64,000 nt of DNA from JAFDZV01 sp964455525 (GCA_964455525.1 CAYVWR010000002.1:868001-932000), one strand, 5' to 3'. Counted from the first letter of the stretch, positions 47,999 to 57,576 are shown. Made by a program: numbers and translations. Notes: generated by a model not told the origin, from the letters alone.

Positions 47999-48961
47999 AT
48001 GAAGCGATATAGCTTGTTCCTTGCTCTGGTACTCCTGATGGCCGCAACACCGGCCAGCGCATGCGAGTTCTGCCAGTGTCTTTTTGGCCTCAATCCCCTC
48101 TACAGCTCGACCAATACCCTTGCTCTGCACACGGTGTGGCAGCGATGGACCTATGATCGTACGCAGGACCAGGGGCTATCGCATTCCAAGGCGGCCGTCG
48201 CATCCTCCTATACGCCCCCCGGATTGTTTCATCAGGATCATGGTAATGGGACCACCGTAGAGTCGGAATCCCGTACCACGATCGAACTTGCCTACCGCCA
48301 TCATGTGACGCCGCAACTGCTTGCCGTGGCGGTGCTGCCATATGTTGTAAGCACGGCAGTGGGCGATCATACGGTAACCACAACGGGCATAGGGGACCCG
48401 ATGCTGCTTGGCTACTACGTTACACGCGGCGATATCGCTTCCGGCGTTCCGGCCACCCTCCTTGTTGGAGGAGGGCTTACGCTTCCGCTCGGGCGCTATG
48501 AAAATGCCGATGGGTCGGCCATGAGCTCGCACGCTGCGCCAGGTAGTGGTGCGGTGGATCTGTTGCTCAACACCACAGCGACGATGCAGACCGGGGGCTG
48601 GACCCTCGGGCTTGATGCCCTGGGCCGTATCTCAACGCCGAATCGGTTCGATACCAGGCTTGGCAATTCGCTGACGATGTCGCTCAGCATGAACCGCGAC
48701 CTTCTGCGCAATGATGAGGATCAGATCGCCCTGATCGGCATTGCGGGCGGGCGCGGCGACATTGCCGATAACGACAAGGTGGAGGGGATCGTGGATGCCG
48801 AAAGCTCGCGCCGGGTCGTCTTCGGAATGCTTGGAGGGCAGCTTGTGATGCGCTCCTGGAAGTTCGATTTCTCCGTGCTTCTGCCGCTAGTGCGCTCGGG
48901 CGAGAGCGCCGTGCATCGCGAGGCTTCCCGCTTTGTTGTGGGGGGGCGTCTGGAACTATAA
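47999..48961 (+). CDS. Outer-membrane-type beta-barrel protein with N-terminal CxxCxC
   Basis: The 320-residue protein has a signal peptide (MKRYSLFLALVLLMAATPASA) followed at once by CEFCQC (Cys22, Cys25, Cys27). The rest alternates hydrophobic and polar residues in strand-like runs and ends in an aromatic-poor GGRLEL. This looks like the Bacteroidota transporter-like family whose members begin with a Cys motif such as CDVCGC and form outer-membrane barrels. With the Cys/His-motif protein encoded just upstream, it may form a metal-handling pair. I infer the location and do not assign a substrate. Confidence 0.8.
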   Translation: MKRYSLFLALVLLMAATPASACEFCQCLFGLNPLYSSTNTLALHTVWQRWTYDRTQDQGLSHSKAAVASSYTPPGLFHQDHGNGTTVESESRTTIELAYRHHVTPQLLAVAVLPYVVSTAVGDHTVTTTGIGDPMLLGYYVTRGDIASGVPATLLVGGGLTLPLGRYENADGSAMSSHAAPGSGAVDLLLNTTATMQTGGWTLGLDALGRISTPNRFDTRLGNSLTMSLSMNRDLLRNDEDQIALIGIAGGRGDIADNDKVEGIVDAESSRRVVFGMLGGQLVMRSWKFDFSVLLPLVRSGESAVHREASRFVVGGRLEL

Positions 48962-49309
48962 CACCCCTATGATGATACCGATGCCGCTGTGCATGGGCCG
49001 GGGCTTGCCTCCGGCCCATACGATATCCTGATCTCGATTGTGCTGAAAAAGCCTGTTCCGGCTTGATTCAGCCGATCAAAATTTCGGATTTCTTTTGCAG
49101 AAGCATATGGGTATGCTAGGCCGAATTTCGATAACGGCGATAATTATCCTGCAAGTATGCGGGAACTGACCGCGATGGGATGGCCAGTTCGGCACCTTTA
49201 TAACGGGCCCGGTAGGTCGGGGAACGGTGAGTGTTATTGGACGGGGGTCCTTATATACCTATCACATCCGGCCCCGGACCCTTTTGTATGGATGATACAG
49301 GCCGCGATA
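48962..49309. other. Intergenic region between convergent genes, with hairpins
   Basis: No gene is seen. Two hairpins may act as terminators without a clear U-tract: ATGGGCCGG/CCGGCCCAT (48993-49001, 49011-49019), and a second one with outer arms GCTGAA and TTCAGC and inner arms AAGCC and GGCTT (49042-49072). Confidence 0.5.
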
Positions 49310-50065
49310 TTATTTTGATTTCAACCCATATTTTGCGATGGTATAAAGAATTTTATAGCCAGCCTTTACCGAGCCGGTTATCGTGCCTGTGATCTTCGAT
49401 ACGCCGATGCGCCTGCGATAGCGCACGGGAACCTCGCCGCTGCGCAGCCCGAGCCGTGCCGCCTTGATCTGCATCTCCACGGTCCACCCATAGTTCGTGT
49501 CCCGCATCACAATGCGCCGCAAGGCATCGGCGGTGATGGCGCGAAAGGGTCCAAGATCGGTAAAACGCTCCCGCCAGAGCAGGCGGATCAGCCAGGTTGC
49601 CAGCCAGTTGCCAAACCGCGCATGCGGTGGCATCGCCCCTTCCTCCATCGCTCCAAGCGAACGAGAGCCGATCACCATCTCATATCCATTTTCTGTGATC
49701 TGTTCAACCAGAGCGGTCATCTCCTCAGGATGATCGGAATAATCGGCATCGAGAAACACAACGATGTCGTATGCACGCGCCAGCGCATAGGCCACCCCTG
49801 TAAGACAGGCGGAGCCATATCCACGGCGTGGCTCGAAGAGCACCGTGGCACCGGCCGCACGGGCGATCGAGGCGGTCTGATCGGTCGATTTGTTATCGAC
49901 CACCACGATCTCATCGGTCAATCCCGTGGGAATATCCTCCAGCACCCGCAGGATGGAACTGTCCTCGTTGAAGGCGGGAATGATGACGACAATGCGTCGG
50001 TTCCCTTTTGCGCGGATGATTCGTTCGCGGTTGGTATATGATGCCTTTCCTGCAATCTGGTTCAT
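49310..50065 (-). CDS. Family 2 glycosyltransferase, DPM1-like
   Basis: The predicted 251-residue GT-A fold enzyme has RIVVIIPAFNEDSSILRVL at its start, the DxD-type metal motif in VVFLDADYSDHPEEM near residue 108, and an internal WTVEMQIKAARLGLRSGEVP that is typical of polyprenyl-phosphate mannosyl- or glucosyl-transferases (dolichol-phosphate mannose synthase-like). No membrane helices follow, so it is the soluble or peripheral type. The start at 50065 (MNQIAGKA) was chosen over a longer frame that looks non-coding. Acceptor unknown. Confidence 0.9.
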   Translation of the reverse strand: MNQIAGKASYTNRERIIRAKGNRRIVVIIPAFNEDSSILRVLEDIPTGLTDEIVVVDNKSTDQTASIARAAGATVLFEPRRGYGSACLTGVAYALARAYDIVVFLDADYSDHPEEMTALVEQITENGYEMVIGSRSLGAMEEGAMPPHARFGNWLATWLIRLLWRERFTDLGPFRAITADALRRIVMRDTNYGWTVEMQIKAARLGLRSGEVPVRYRRRIGVSKITGTITGSVKAGYKILYTIAKYGLKSK

Positions 50066-50448
50066 AGGTGATGTTCCCGGTCCGGTAGCCTCAAGATGGT
50101 GAGCCAGTCGTTGTCTCTGATTCTGGAATCTGCTCCCAGTTGATCTTCTGTGCGATGGCCGGGCCAATGCAGATACATGCAAGCACAATGATACTACAGT
50201 GATAACGTAAATAATTCATGATGCTGTTGTGAACGTGATGAAATAATGGATCTGTCAGGGCCTTGTAATCATCTCATGGCATATAATGGCCTGGATAAAT
50301 AATTCCAGTGATATTGATAATAGTTGTTGTGAATGAATGGATTGGCAGTTACGGACGCTCCCTCTCTGATGCATACGATCTCCGGGGATGCCTTCAAGAG
50401 ATCGGATACGAACGGAGGGAGGGGGTGGGGAGAGAGGGGGTTGCTTCG
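50066..50448. other. Intergenic region between GT2 and liv operon end
   Basis: No gene is seen. About 50190-50340 is distinctly AT-rich, so it probably carries the glycosyltransferase promoter. The remainder, up to the livF stop codon, is G-rich (GGGAGGGGGTGGGG near 50420). Confidence 0.45.
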
Positions 50449-51156
50449 CTACATTCCCAGATATGCCTTCTGCACTTCCTCGTTGCAGGCAAGTTCTCTG
50501 GCCGGCCCTTGCAGTGTTATCTCGCCGGTTTCCAGCACATAGGCATAGGAGGCGATATTGAGCGCCATATGGGCGTTCTGTTCCACAAGCAGGATCGTCA
50601 TGCCGAGATCGCGGTTGATCTCCTGAATCTTCTCGAAGATCAGCTTTACAAGCAGCGGCGCAATGCCAAGCGACGGTTCATCGAGCAGAAGCAGGTCCGG
50701 CTTCGACATCAACGCGCGCGCAATTGCCAGCATCTGCTGCTCACCGCCGGAGAGCGTTCCCCCGGCCTGTTTTATCCGTTCGCGCAATCGTGGAAAAATC
50801 GAGAAGCTGTAGTCAAGATCTTTTTCGATCCCTTTTTTATCCCTGCGGAGGTATGCCCCCATCATCAGGTTCTCGCGTACGGTAAGGTCGGGGAAGATCA
50901 TCCGTCCTTCCGGGGACTGGCTCAGCCCAAGCTTTACGATCTCGTGCGGCGCCTTGTTGAGGATCTCCCGCCCCTCAAAGGTCACACGTCCTGAATCCCC
51001 TTTGACAAGGCCGGATATCGTACGGAGCGTTGTGGTCTTGCCGGCGCCGTTTGCGCCGATAAGCGTTACGATCGATCCGGCCGGGACGTGGAAGCTGATC
51101 GCTTTGATCGCGGATATTGCGCCATAATTGACGCGGAGATTCTCGACACGCAGCAT
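50449..51156 (-). CDS. livF: Branched-chain amino-acid ABC transporter ATPase LivF
   Basis: The 235-residue cytoplasmic ATPase partners with LivG to drive the transporter. It shows Walker A GANGAGKTT, the signature LSGGEQQMLAIARAL, Walker B LLLDEPSLGI and the LivF-specific start MLRVENLRVNYGAISAIKA. It is the last of five genes in the order livK-livH-livM-livG-livF and lies 28 nt after livG. Confidence 0.95.
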   Translation of the reverse strand: MLRVENLRVNYGAISAIKAISFHVPAGSIVTLIGANGAGKTTTLRTISGLVKGDSGRVTFEGREILNKAPHEIVKLGLSQSPEGRMIFPDLTVRENLMMGAYLRRDKKGIEKDLDYSFSIFPRLRERIKQAGGTLSGGEQQMLAIARALMSKPDLLLLDEPSLGIAPLLVKLIFEKIQEINRDLGMTILLVEQNAHMALNIASYAYVLETGEITLQGPARELACNEEVQKAYLGM

Positions 51157-51184
51157 AATTCAGTAGTCAGTAGTTCGTGATCGG

Positions 51185-51952
51185 CTATGTGATGCTTTCG
51201 CCAAGATACGCCTCGATTACCTTGGGATCGTTTTTTACCTGTTCTGGCGTCCCGCTGGCGATCTTGACGCCATAATCAAGCACCGTTATCCGCTCGCAGA
51301 TTCCCATCACAACCTTCATATCATGCTCGATGAGCATGATCGCCAGGTTGAAGGTGTCGCGAAGATAGCGGATCAGATTCATCAGTTCAGCCTTTTCGGT
51401 CGGATTCATTCCGGCGGCCGGCTCATCCAGAAGAAGAAGCTTCGGCTCCGTTGCCATCGCCCGTACGATCTCCACACGACGCTGATCGCCATAGCTCAGG
51501 TTTCTGGCAAGCTCGTCGCGCTTCTCCAGCAGCCCGAACATGTCGAGCAGTCTGTCCGCTTCCTTTGTAAAGGACGCCTCTTCCTGCCGGTATCTGCCAA
51601 GTTGTAGGATTGATCCGAACAACCGGGTGCGGGCAAGTTTGTTGAACCCCACCCTGACGTTGTCGGCAACCGAGAGCGAGGGGAAGAGCCTGATATTCTG
51701 GAACGTTCTGGCAATGCCAAGCTGCGCAATCTGATGCGTCTTGCGTCCGGCGATCGGGCTGCCCCGGAACATGATTGCCCCCTCGGTGGGAGCATATACG
51801 CCGGTGATTATGTTGAATGCCGTAGTCTTTCCGGCACCGTTCGGCCCGATCAGGCCAACCAGCGCGTGTTCCTCTACCTGTTCGGTTACGTTGGAAACCG
51901 CCGTCAGGCCGCCGAATCGCATCGTTACGTTCTGGAGTTCGAGAAGGGGCAT
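51185..51952 (-). CDS. livG: Branched-chain amino-acid ABC transporter ATPase LivG
   Basis: The 255-residue ATPase pairs with LivF. It has Walker A GPNGAGKTT, the LivG-typical long segment after it (NIITGVYAPTEG), Walker B LLLDEPAAGMNP, and AIMLIEHDMKVVMGICERI. The signature loop reads LSYGDQRRVEIVRA, as is usual for LivG. It lies in the middle of the liv operon, 175 nt downstream of livM. Confidence 0.95.
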   Translation of the reverse strand: MPLLELQNVTMRFGGLTAVSNVTEQVEEHALVGLIGPNGAGKTTAFNIITGVYAPTEGAIMFRGSPIAGRKTHQIAQLGIARTFQNIRLFPSLSVADNVRVGFNKLARTRLFGSILQLGRYRQEEASFTKEADRLLDMFGLLEKRDELARNLSYGDQRRVEIVRAMATEPKLLLLDEPAAGMNPTEKAELMNLIRYLRDTFNLAIMLIEHDMKVVMGICERITVLDYGVKIASGTPEQVKNDPKVIEAYLGESIT

Positions 51953-52127
51953 GGGAGCATCGAGCTATGTTGCTGGTTGAGCAGGAGACCATCGCGGGGT
52001 AGTTCCCTGTTGCCATGGCGTTTGTTCTGCCATGGCAGAGGTTGTTTGTGCCGTCAGGGGGGGGGAGGAGGCTCATCATCAGGCCGACCTCGGCCCATGG
52101 CCTGGGAGTTTCTCCGATGTGCTCCCC

Positions 52128-53144
52128 TCAACCTTCCAGGGTGGTCGAGGGGGTCTGGCGCCGCGTGCGCAGCCGTTGTAGATATCGTCCCGGATTGAAG
52201 CTTCCGAAGAGGCCTTGCGGGCGCACAAGCATCAGGATGATAAGGAGCAGCGCGTAGATCGACATCCGAAAATCGCCGAGATTGACCCCCCCGATCTGCA
52301 CCACCCGCAGCCATTCCGGCAGGTAGGTAAGGATCGCCGCCGCGAAGAGCACACCGTAGGTGGACCCCATTCCGCCAAGGATCACCATCACCACGATCTC
52401 CACCGAGCGGAGAAATCCGAAACCGGCCGGTTCGATGATGCTGTTGAAGTGCGCATACAGCCCTCCCGCAATTCCGGCGAAGAAGGAGCCGACGACAAAC
52501 GCCACCACTTTGTATCGTGTGGTATTGATACCGGTGGCAGCAGCCGCCACTTCATCATCGCGTACGGCCAGGAAACCCTTCCCATAGGTGGAGCGCATCA
52601 GATTCTGAATGATGAACACCAGCACCGCCATGGTGATAAATACCCAGTTGAACGTTGTATAGATGGGGATGCCGGAAAGCCCAAGCGATCCGCCGAGAGG
52701 CTGGATATTCTGAAAGATCACCCGGATGATCTCGCCGAAGCCAAGCGTGACGATCGCCAGATAATCCCCCTTCAGGCGGAGCGAGGGGACGCCCACGGCC
52801 AGCCCTGCCAGCGCTGCGATACAGCCGCCGAACAGGAGCGCCACAAAAAAGAGCAGATCCTGCATAGCGCCTTCAGGGGTTGCGCCAAGCATCCCCGGTA
52901 TCAGGAATTTTGTGGCCCCTGCTGCCGAATAGGCCCCGATCGCCATAAATCCGGCATGCCCAAGCGAGAACTGCCCGGTGAACCCGTTGATAAGATTGAG
53001 CGATGTTGCCAGGATCATGTTGATACCGATGCTGACCACGATCTGCCCATCGTAGGAGTTCATGCCGGCCATGGGGAAGGAGAGGCCAACGATGGCCGCG
53101 ATCGCCACAAGCAGAATGATATACGAGCGTGCGCTTCTGTTCAT
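52128..53144 (-). CDS. livM: Branched-chain amino-acid ABC transporter permease LivM
   Basis: The 338-residue inner-membrane permease has about eight to nine helices and family-typical segments NGFTGQFSLGHAGFMAIGAY, YLAIVTLGFGEIIRVIFQN and MVILGGMGSTYGVLFAAAIL. It forms the translocation path with LivH. Its ATG overlaps the livH stop by 4 nt (ATGA), so translation is probably coupled. Confidence 0.95.
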   Translation of the reverse strand: MNRSARSYIILLVAIAAIVGLSFPMAGMNSYDGQIVVSIGINMILATSLNLINGFTGQFSLGHAGFMAIGAYSAAGATKFLIPGMLGATPEGAMQDLLFFVALLFGGCIAALAGLAVGVPSLRLKGDYLAIVTLGFGEIIRVIFQNIQPLGGSLGLSGIPIYTTFNWVFITMAVLVFIIQNLMRSTYGKGFLAVRDDEVAAAATGINTTRYKVVAFVVGSFFAGIAGGLYAHFNSIIEPAGFGFLRSVEIVVMVILGGMGSTYGVLFAAAILTYLPEWLRVVQIGGVNLGDFRMSIYALLLIILMLVRPQGLFGSFNPGRYLQRLRTRRQTPSTTLEG

Positions 53145-54403
53145 ACTTTCTCGATGGTTCCTTTTCCGAGCAGGCCGGAGGGCTTCAGAACAAGGATCAG
53201 GATAAGAATGCCGAAGACGATGGCATCGCGATAGGCCGGGTCGAGATAACCGGCCGTCATGGTCTCGGCCGTTCCTATCAGAAAGCCCCCCAGGGCCGCC
53301 CCTGGGATATTGCCGATACCGCCCAGCACCGCCGCCACAAATGCCTTCAGGCCCGGAATAACCCCCATCAACGGATCAATCTTCGGATAGGTCATCGCAT
53401 AGAGAACCGATCCGGCACCCGCCAGGGCGGAGCCGAGGAAGAAGGTGAACGCGATCACCATGTTCAGATTGATGCCCATAAGCGATGCCGCCCCCATGTT
53501 CATCGAAACGGCCCGCATCGCCGTCCCGATCTTCGTACGAAGCACGATCAATCGCAGAAGCAGCATCAGGACAATCGCAACGCAGAAGACGATGATGTCC
53601 TTCGAGCTGATAATCAGCGCCTGGTCTTCCATATCCGGGGATGGCTCTTGCGGCATGACCGCTGCGGCGCCGGTATCGGCGGCACTCTCCGTGGTGCCGG
53701 ATAGAGCGGTGGTGTTGGCCAGGCTATCGATGCCAGCCGTGCTCGTCGCCGTATCCGTTCCGGTTGTGCCCGGCGCGCGCTCCAGAGACGCCGTTGCGTC
53801 CGATCTCTCCGTAGCAGGGGCCGTTATGCCGGGCGTATCACCTCCAAGTATCCGTATCTGTTCGCTTTTGACAAGGATCGGGTAGGTCTGCGGATCGGCT
53901 CCGAAGACCATCGGAAGCTGGCCTGTGTATTCAAGGAAGAGCGATACCCCGATGGCGGTGATCAGAACGGTAAGCCTCGGCCGATTCCGTAATGGACGGT
54001 AGACAAAAAACTCGATAATCACCCCGAGCATCCCGCAGCCGACCATTGTGATCAGAAGCACAACCAGCGCATTTACTGGCGAGCCTACATGTTCGGGGTC
54101 GCTCACAAACGCGGGATCGACCATTCGTGCGGCATAGAAGCTGATGAATGCTCCTACCATGAAAACATCGCCGTGGGCGAAGTTGATGAACCGGAGCACA
54201 CCGTAGATCATCGTATACCCAAGCGCGATCAGCGCATAGATTGCGCCGAGCGACAAGCCGTTGATAACCTGCTGGCGGAACTCGTTGGTTCCCAGAATCA
54301 CCGCAACAAGGGCCAGCAGTACCAGCCCGGCACGGATGCCATATTTCTGGAGAGACGGAACCGATCCCCTGTTCCGTGATCCCTGCTCAATAATTTCGCT
54401 CAT
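53141..54403 (-). CDS. livH: Branched-chain amino-acid ABC transporter permease LivH with an unusual insert
   Basis: The 420-residue permease contains the LivH fold (NGLSLGAIYALIALGYTMIY near residue 48; GLKAFVAAVLGGIGNIPGA near 355) but is about 100 residues longer than usual. The excess lies mainly at residues 189-260, after MVFGADPQTYPI and before the next helix. It is a Thr/Ala/Ser/Glu-rich, presumably disordered stretch (ERAPGTTGTDTATSTAGID). By topology it should face the periplasm. The reading frame is open and flanking motifs are intact, so it is probably translated. It overlaps livM by 4 nt. Confidence 0.93.
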   Translation of the reverse strand: MSEIIEQGSRNRGSVPSLQKYGIRAGLVLLALVAVILGTNEFRQQVINGLSLGAIYALIALGYTMIYGVLRFINFAHGDVFMVGAFISFYAARMVDPAFVSDPEHVGSPVNALVVLLITMVGCGMLGVIIEFFVYRPLRNRPRLTVLITAIGVSLFLEYTGQLPMVFGADPQTYPILVKSEQIRILGGDTPGITAPATERSDATASLERAPGTTGTDTATSTAGIDSLANTTALSGTTESAADTGAAAVMPQEPSPDMEDQALIISSKDIIVFCVAIVLMLLLRLIVLRTKIGTAMRAVSMNMGAASLMGINLNMVIAFTFFLGSALAGAGSVLYAMTYPKIDPLMGVIPGLKAFVAAVLGGIGNIPGAALGGFLIGTAETMTAGYLDPAYRDAIVFGILILILVLKPSGLLGKGTIEKV

Positions 54404-54438
54404 GCTCTGGAGTGCGTCCGGTGTGGAAGTAATTGCAA

Positions 54439-54461
54439 GGGGAGCAGAATCTCTGCTCCCC
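54439..54461 (-). terminator. Intercistronic hairpin between livK and livH
   Basis: Perfect 10-bp arms GGGGAGCAGA and TCTGCTCCCC around ATC lie between the livK stop and livH start. With only a short T-rich tail it probably attenuates or stabilises the message, so that the binding protein is made in excess, as in many ABC operons. Confidence 0.7.
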
Positions 54462-54483
54462 GAACAACCGAATACACATCAGG

Positions 54484-55665
54484 TTACGGATTGATGGTGG
54501 CATGGTAGATGAACTTGCCGCCCTTTATCTGAAGCACCACGGCGGACTTGGTCGGGTTGTGCATCGGATCGATCGTGATCGTGCCGGTAACGCCGGTATA
54601 CCCCGCGAGCTTTGCCAGCCCATCCCTGATTGCCTGGGGATCGGCTTTGCCAGCGCTCTTGATGGTGCTTGCAATGATATTCATGGCATCGTACCCAAGC
54701 GCCGCCATGGCGCCGGGAGCGGTTTTGTATGCCTCGGTGTAGTTCTTGACAAAACCCTGTACCGTTGAGGAACTATCGGTCTCGGAGTAATGATTGCTGA
54801 AGAAGCAGCCTTCCAGCGCTTTGCCGGCGGCGCCCTTGGTAAGCTCCGGGCTATCCCAGCCGTCGCCGCCGAGGAGCGGCACGTTCAGGCCAAGCTCGCG
54901 GGCCTGCGAAGCGATAAGGCTGATCTCGTTGTAATAGCCGGGAACATAGATTGCCTGTGGGTTTTTTGCCTTGATCGCCGTAAGCTGTGCCTTGAAGTCC
55001 ACCTGCTTCTCCTCGTAGCCCTGCTCCTCGATAATGGTTCCGCCAAGCGCCTTGAACCCGATCGCGAAATTCTGGGCAAGCCCCACCGAGTACGGATTTG
55101 CATTCGCCTTCAGAATGGCCACCTTCTTCAGCCCAAGGTTCTCACCGGCAAACCGTGCCATGACCTGTGCCTGGAACGGGTCGATGAAGCAGATTCGGAA
55201 CACCCAGTCGCGTACCTTTCCAGATTCGTCCATCGTCACCTTTTCGTTGGTGGAGGCAGGCGTCAGCAATGGTATCTGCTGGCGTGTGGCGATAGGCGCA
55301 GCGATCAGCGTCCGCCCGGATGCCACTTCGCCGATCAGGGCAACCACCTTGTCCTTGGATAACAGCTTCTCGACCGCGTTTTTGGTCGGCTGTGGTTTCG
55401 ACTCGGTGTCCTCTGTGATAAGCTCGATCTTCTTGCCGAGCACCCCTCCGGCGGCGTTGATCTCCTGTACGGCAAGCTTGACACCATTATCCATCTGCTG
55501 GCCGAACGTGGCCTCGGTGCCGGTAAGCGATGCAAACTGGCCGATTCTGATAACATCAGCATCAGTTGAGCCTCCGGCCTCGGTATCGCCATTGCCGCCA
55601 CCGTTGCAGGCGCCAAAACAGAGTGTTACAACCGTGGCAAAAAGTGCAAAAAAACGATGGTTCAT
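54484..55665 (-). CDS. livK: Branched-chain amino-acid ABC transporter binding lipoprotein LivK-like
   Basis: The 393-residue protein has a lipoprotein signal (MNHRFFALFATVVTLCFGAC) and a type I periplasmic-binding fold (IRIGQFASLTGTEATFGQQM, PLLTPASTNEKVTM, GYTGVTGTITIDPMHNPTKS). As a lipid-anchored receptor it would deliver branched-chain amino acids, amides or urea to LivHM. It is the first gene of the liv operon; a hairpin follows. Exact ligand is not settled by sequence. Confidence 0.93.
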   Translation of the reverse strand: MNHRFFALFATVVTLCFGACNGGGNGDTEAGGSTDADVIRIGQFASLTGTEATFGQQMDNGVKLAVQEINAAGGVLGKKIELITEDTESKPQPTKNAVEKLLSKDKVVALIGEVASGRTLIAAPIATRQQIPLLTPASTNEKVTMDESGKVRDWVFRICFIDPFQAQVMARFAGENLGLKKVAILKANANPYSVGLAQNFAIGFKALGGTIIEEQGYEEKQVDFKAQLTAIKAKNPQAIYVPGYYNEISLIASQARELGLNVPLLGGDGWDSPELTKGAAGKALEGCFFSNHYSETDSSSTVQGFVKNYTEAYKTAPGAMAALGYDAMNIIASTIKSAGKADPQAIRDGLAKLAGYTGVTGTITIDPMHNPTKSAVVLQIKGGKFIYHATINP

Positions 55666-55846
55666 ACGTTGGAGTTGTTAGGATACATCAGAGGTGCGCC
55701 GCACAAGTCATGATGGACGCTGCTAAAAATCGGGGCGAAGGTAGCAATTCCAGGGGCTATGTTCCAAGGAATCATCCCTTCTCGCGCTATCTGTTTCGGC
55801 GATTGTGTGCCTGGCGGACGCGCTGAATCTTTTCGGAATAGCCGCA

Positions 55847-56374
55847 CTATAGGCTCTGGAGGTGCCGGTAGGATCGGTGATAGTAGATCAGCGGATCACC
55901 GGGATCGGAGAGGGAGGAGGCCTGCACCACCCGGCCGAACATCAGCATGTGAGTGCCAACAAGCAGCGTCTGGTCCAGCACACAGTCGAGCACCGCAAGC
56001 ATCCCCTCCTGAAGCAGGGGGGCGCCGCTTCGGCCGGTGCCAGGTTGTAGTTCCCCGTATTTATCGGGGCCGGGGGTGGAGCGTGCGAAGCGTTCCGCTA
56101 TCGCCTCGTAGGCCGCCGGAAGGATATGCACGGCAAAATGTTCCGATGCAGCTATCATCGCCGCTATCGGGCTTGCCGTGTTGATGGCCACCATGATAAC
56201 CGGCGGGTCAAGCGAAATGGAAGTAAATGCCGAGACCGTAATCCCATACAGTTCTCCCTCAGCCTCTGCTGTTACAACGGTCACCCCGCTTGCAAACTGC
56301 CGCAATGCCTGGCGCAGGTCGTCGGTTGTCGCCGATGGGGTATCACGTAACTTCTGGAAGTCAATTCGATGCAT
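55847..56374 (-). CDS. Flavin reductase-like (FMN-binding) protein
   Basis: The 175-residue protein matches the flavin reductase-like family, which reduces FMN with NAD(P)H to feed partner monooxygenases. Landmarks are LRQALRQFASGVTVVTAEAEG, YGITVSAFTSISLDPPVIMV and CVLDQTLLVGTHMLMFGRVV. The start at 56374 (MHRIDFQK) is preferred over a longer frame. It is divergent from etfB, and no partner monooxygenase lies adjacent. Cytosolic. Confidence 0.9.
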   Translation of the reverse strand: MHRIDFQKLRDTPSATTDDLRQALRQFASGVTVVTAEAEGELYGITVSAFTSISLDPPVIMVAINTASPIAAMIAASEHFAVHILPAAYEAIAERFARSTPGPDKYGELQPGTGRSGAPLLQEGMLAVLDCVLDQTLLVGTHMLMFGRVVQASSLSDPGDPLIYYHRSYRHLQSL

Positions 56375-56725
56375 GATGAGCAAATATACTAATCTCTCTT
56401 CAGGTGTGCCCGGTTGCGTTGCAGGGTGATGCCGGCTCATCTGCCGTTCTGCCGTGGCACGTCAAGATGGCGAAGATGCCAGCCGATGGCATCGCCCGGA
56501 TGTGCTCCCGATGCTTCTGCTTGCAGAGCCGGTATCCTATGGCAGGGAAATGGTACCGTTGTGCAGCGATACCCCGGACGTTTCGGGGAAACGCACTGTT
56601 ACACCGGATGATCGGTATTCCGGGCCTGTAGAACATCTGGAAACCGGCATGTTTCTACATGGCATAGTATATTTGCTCCCCTTCACGGATTACCCGGACA
56701 TTACTTATCCAAATATAAGGTGGGC
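56375..56725. other. Divergent promoter region between flavin reductase and etfB
   Basis: No gene is seen in these 351 bases. The AT-rich end near 56700 lies close to the etfB start and may hold its promoter. No clear hairpin was found. Confidence 0.45.
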
Positions 56726-57472
56726 ATGAACATAGTAGTCTGTATAAGCCAGACTCCGGACACCGCGACGAAGATCAGCGTCGGACCGGATGGGAAGAAC
56801 ATCGACCCCAAGGGGGTGAAATTTGTCCTGAACCCTTACGACGAGTTTGCTGTCGAGGAAGGGTTGCGCCAGCGTCAGGCCGCCGGCGGCGAGATTACGC
56901 TGCTGTGTGTCGGTGGCGAGAGCGCCAAGGAGGCAATCCGGCTTGGTCTTGCAATGGGAGCAGACAAGGCGGTCCTCATCAAGGATGAGGCCCGCTCGGA
57001 CTCCTTTGCCGTTGCTGCCGAGCTGGCCGAGGTGCTTAAGGGGCTGAACCCGGATCTGGTCGTCCTCGGACGCCAGTCTGTCGATTACGATTCGGCACAG
57101 GTTGGGCCGATGCTTGCCGAGCTGCTGGAACTGCCGCTCGTCTCCTTTGTCACCAAGCTCGATATCAATGGCACTGCCGTGATCGCCGAGCGTGATATCG
57201 AGGGGGGCAAGGAGATTGTCGAAACCTCGCTTCCATGCATCATCACCGCTCAGAAAGGCTTGAACGAGCCTCGCTATCCAAAGCTTCCCGATATCATGAA
57301 GGCAAAGTCGAAGCCAATCGCGGAGCATGCTCCGACGGCCGTTGCGCCTCGTACCGAGACGCTTGGCATGCGCCCGCCGGAAGCAAAGGGGAGCGGCAAG
57401 TTCCTCGAATTCTCCCCGGAGAACGTCAAGGAACTCGTCCGCCTGCTCCACGAGGAAGCGAAGGTCATCTGA
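56726..57472 (+). CDS. etfB: Electron transfer flavoprotein beta subunit
   Basis: EtfB binds AMP and pairs with EtfA to pass electrons from acyl-CoA or amino-acid dehydrogenases to the quinone pool. The 248-residue protein begins MNIVVCISQTPDT and has LGLAMGADKAVLIKDE and the conserved LLVVLGRQSVDYDSAQVGP-like segment (DLVVLGRQSVDYDSAQVGPM). The ATG at 56726 was preferred to the in-frame GTG at 56720. It is 104 nt upstream of etfA. Confidence 0.95.
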   Translation: MNIVVCISQTPDTATKISVGPDGKNIDPKGVKFVLNPYDEFAVEEGLRQRQAAGGEITLLCVGGESAKEAIRLGLAMGADKAVLIKDEARSDSFAVAAELAEVLKGLNPDLVVLGRQSVDYDSAQVGPMLAELLELPLVSFVTKLDINGTAVIAERDIEGGKEIVETSLPCIITAQKGLNEPRYPKLPDIMKAKSKPIAEHAPTAVAPRTETLGMRPPEAKGSGKFLEFSPENVKELVRLLHEEAKVI

Positions 57473-57576
57473 TCCTTCTCCGTCTATCGCACTCCTGCGG
57501 AAATGCCCTCGGCTGGCGGCGGGAGTTGTCGAAACCATCTGGCCGGTGAACGTTTCAACAATAGATTTCCAACGAC

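Noticed and set aside
52215..53234. 339-codon plus-strand frame opposite livM
   Set aside because: Antisense shadow of a clear LivM permease; rich in His and Asp as expected of reversed membrane-protein codons.
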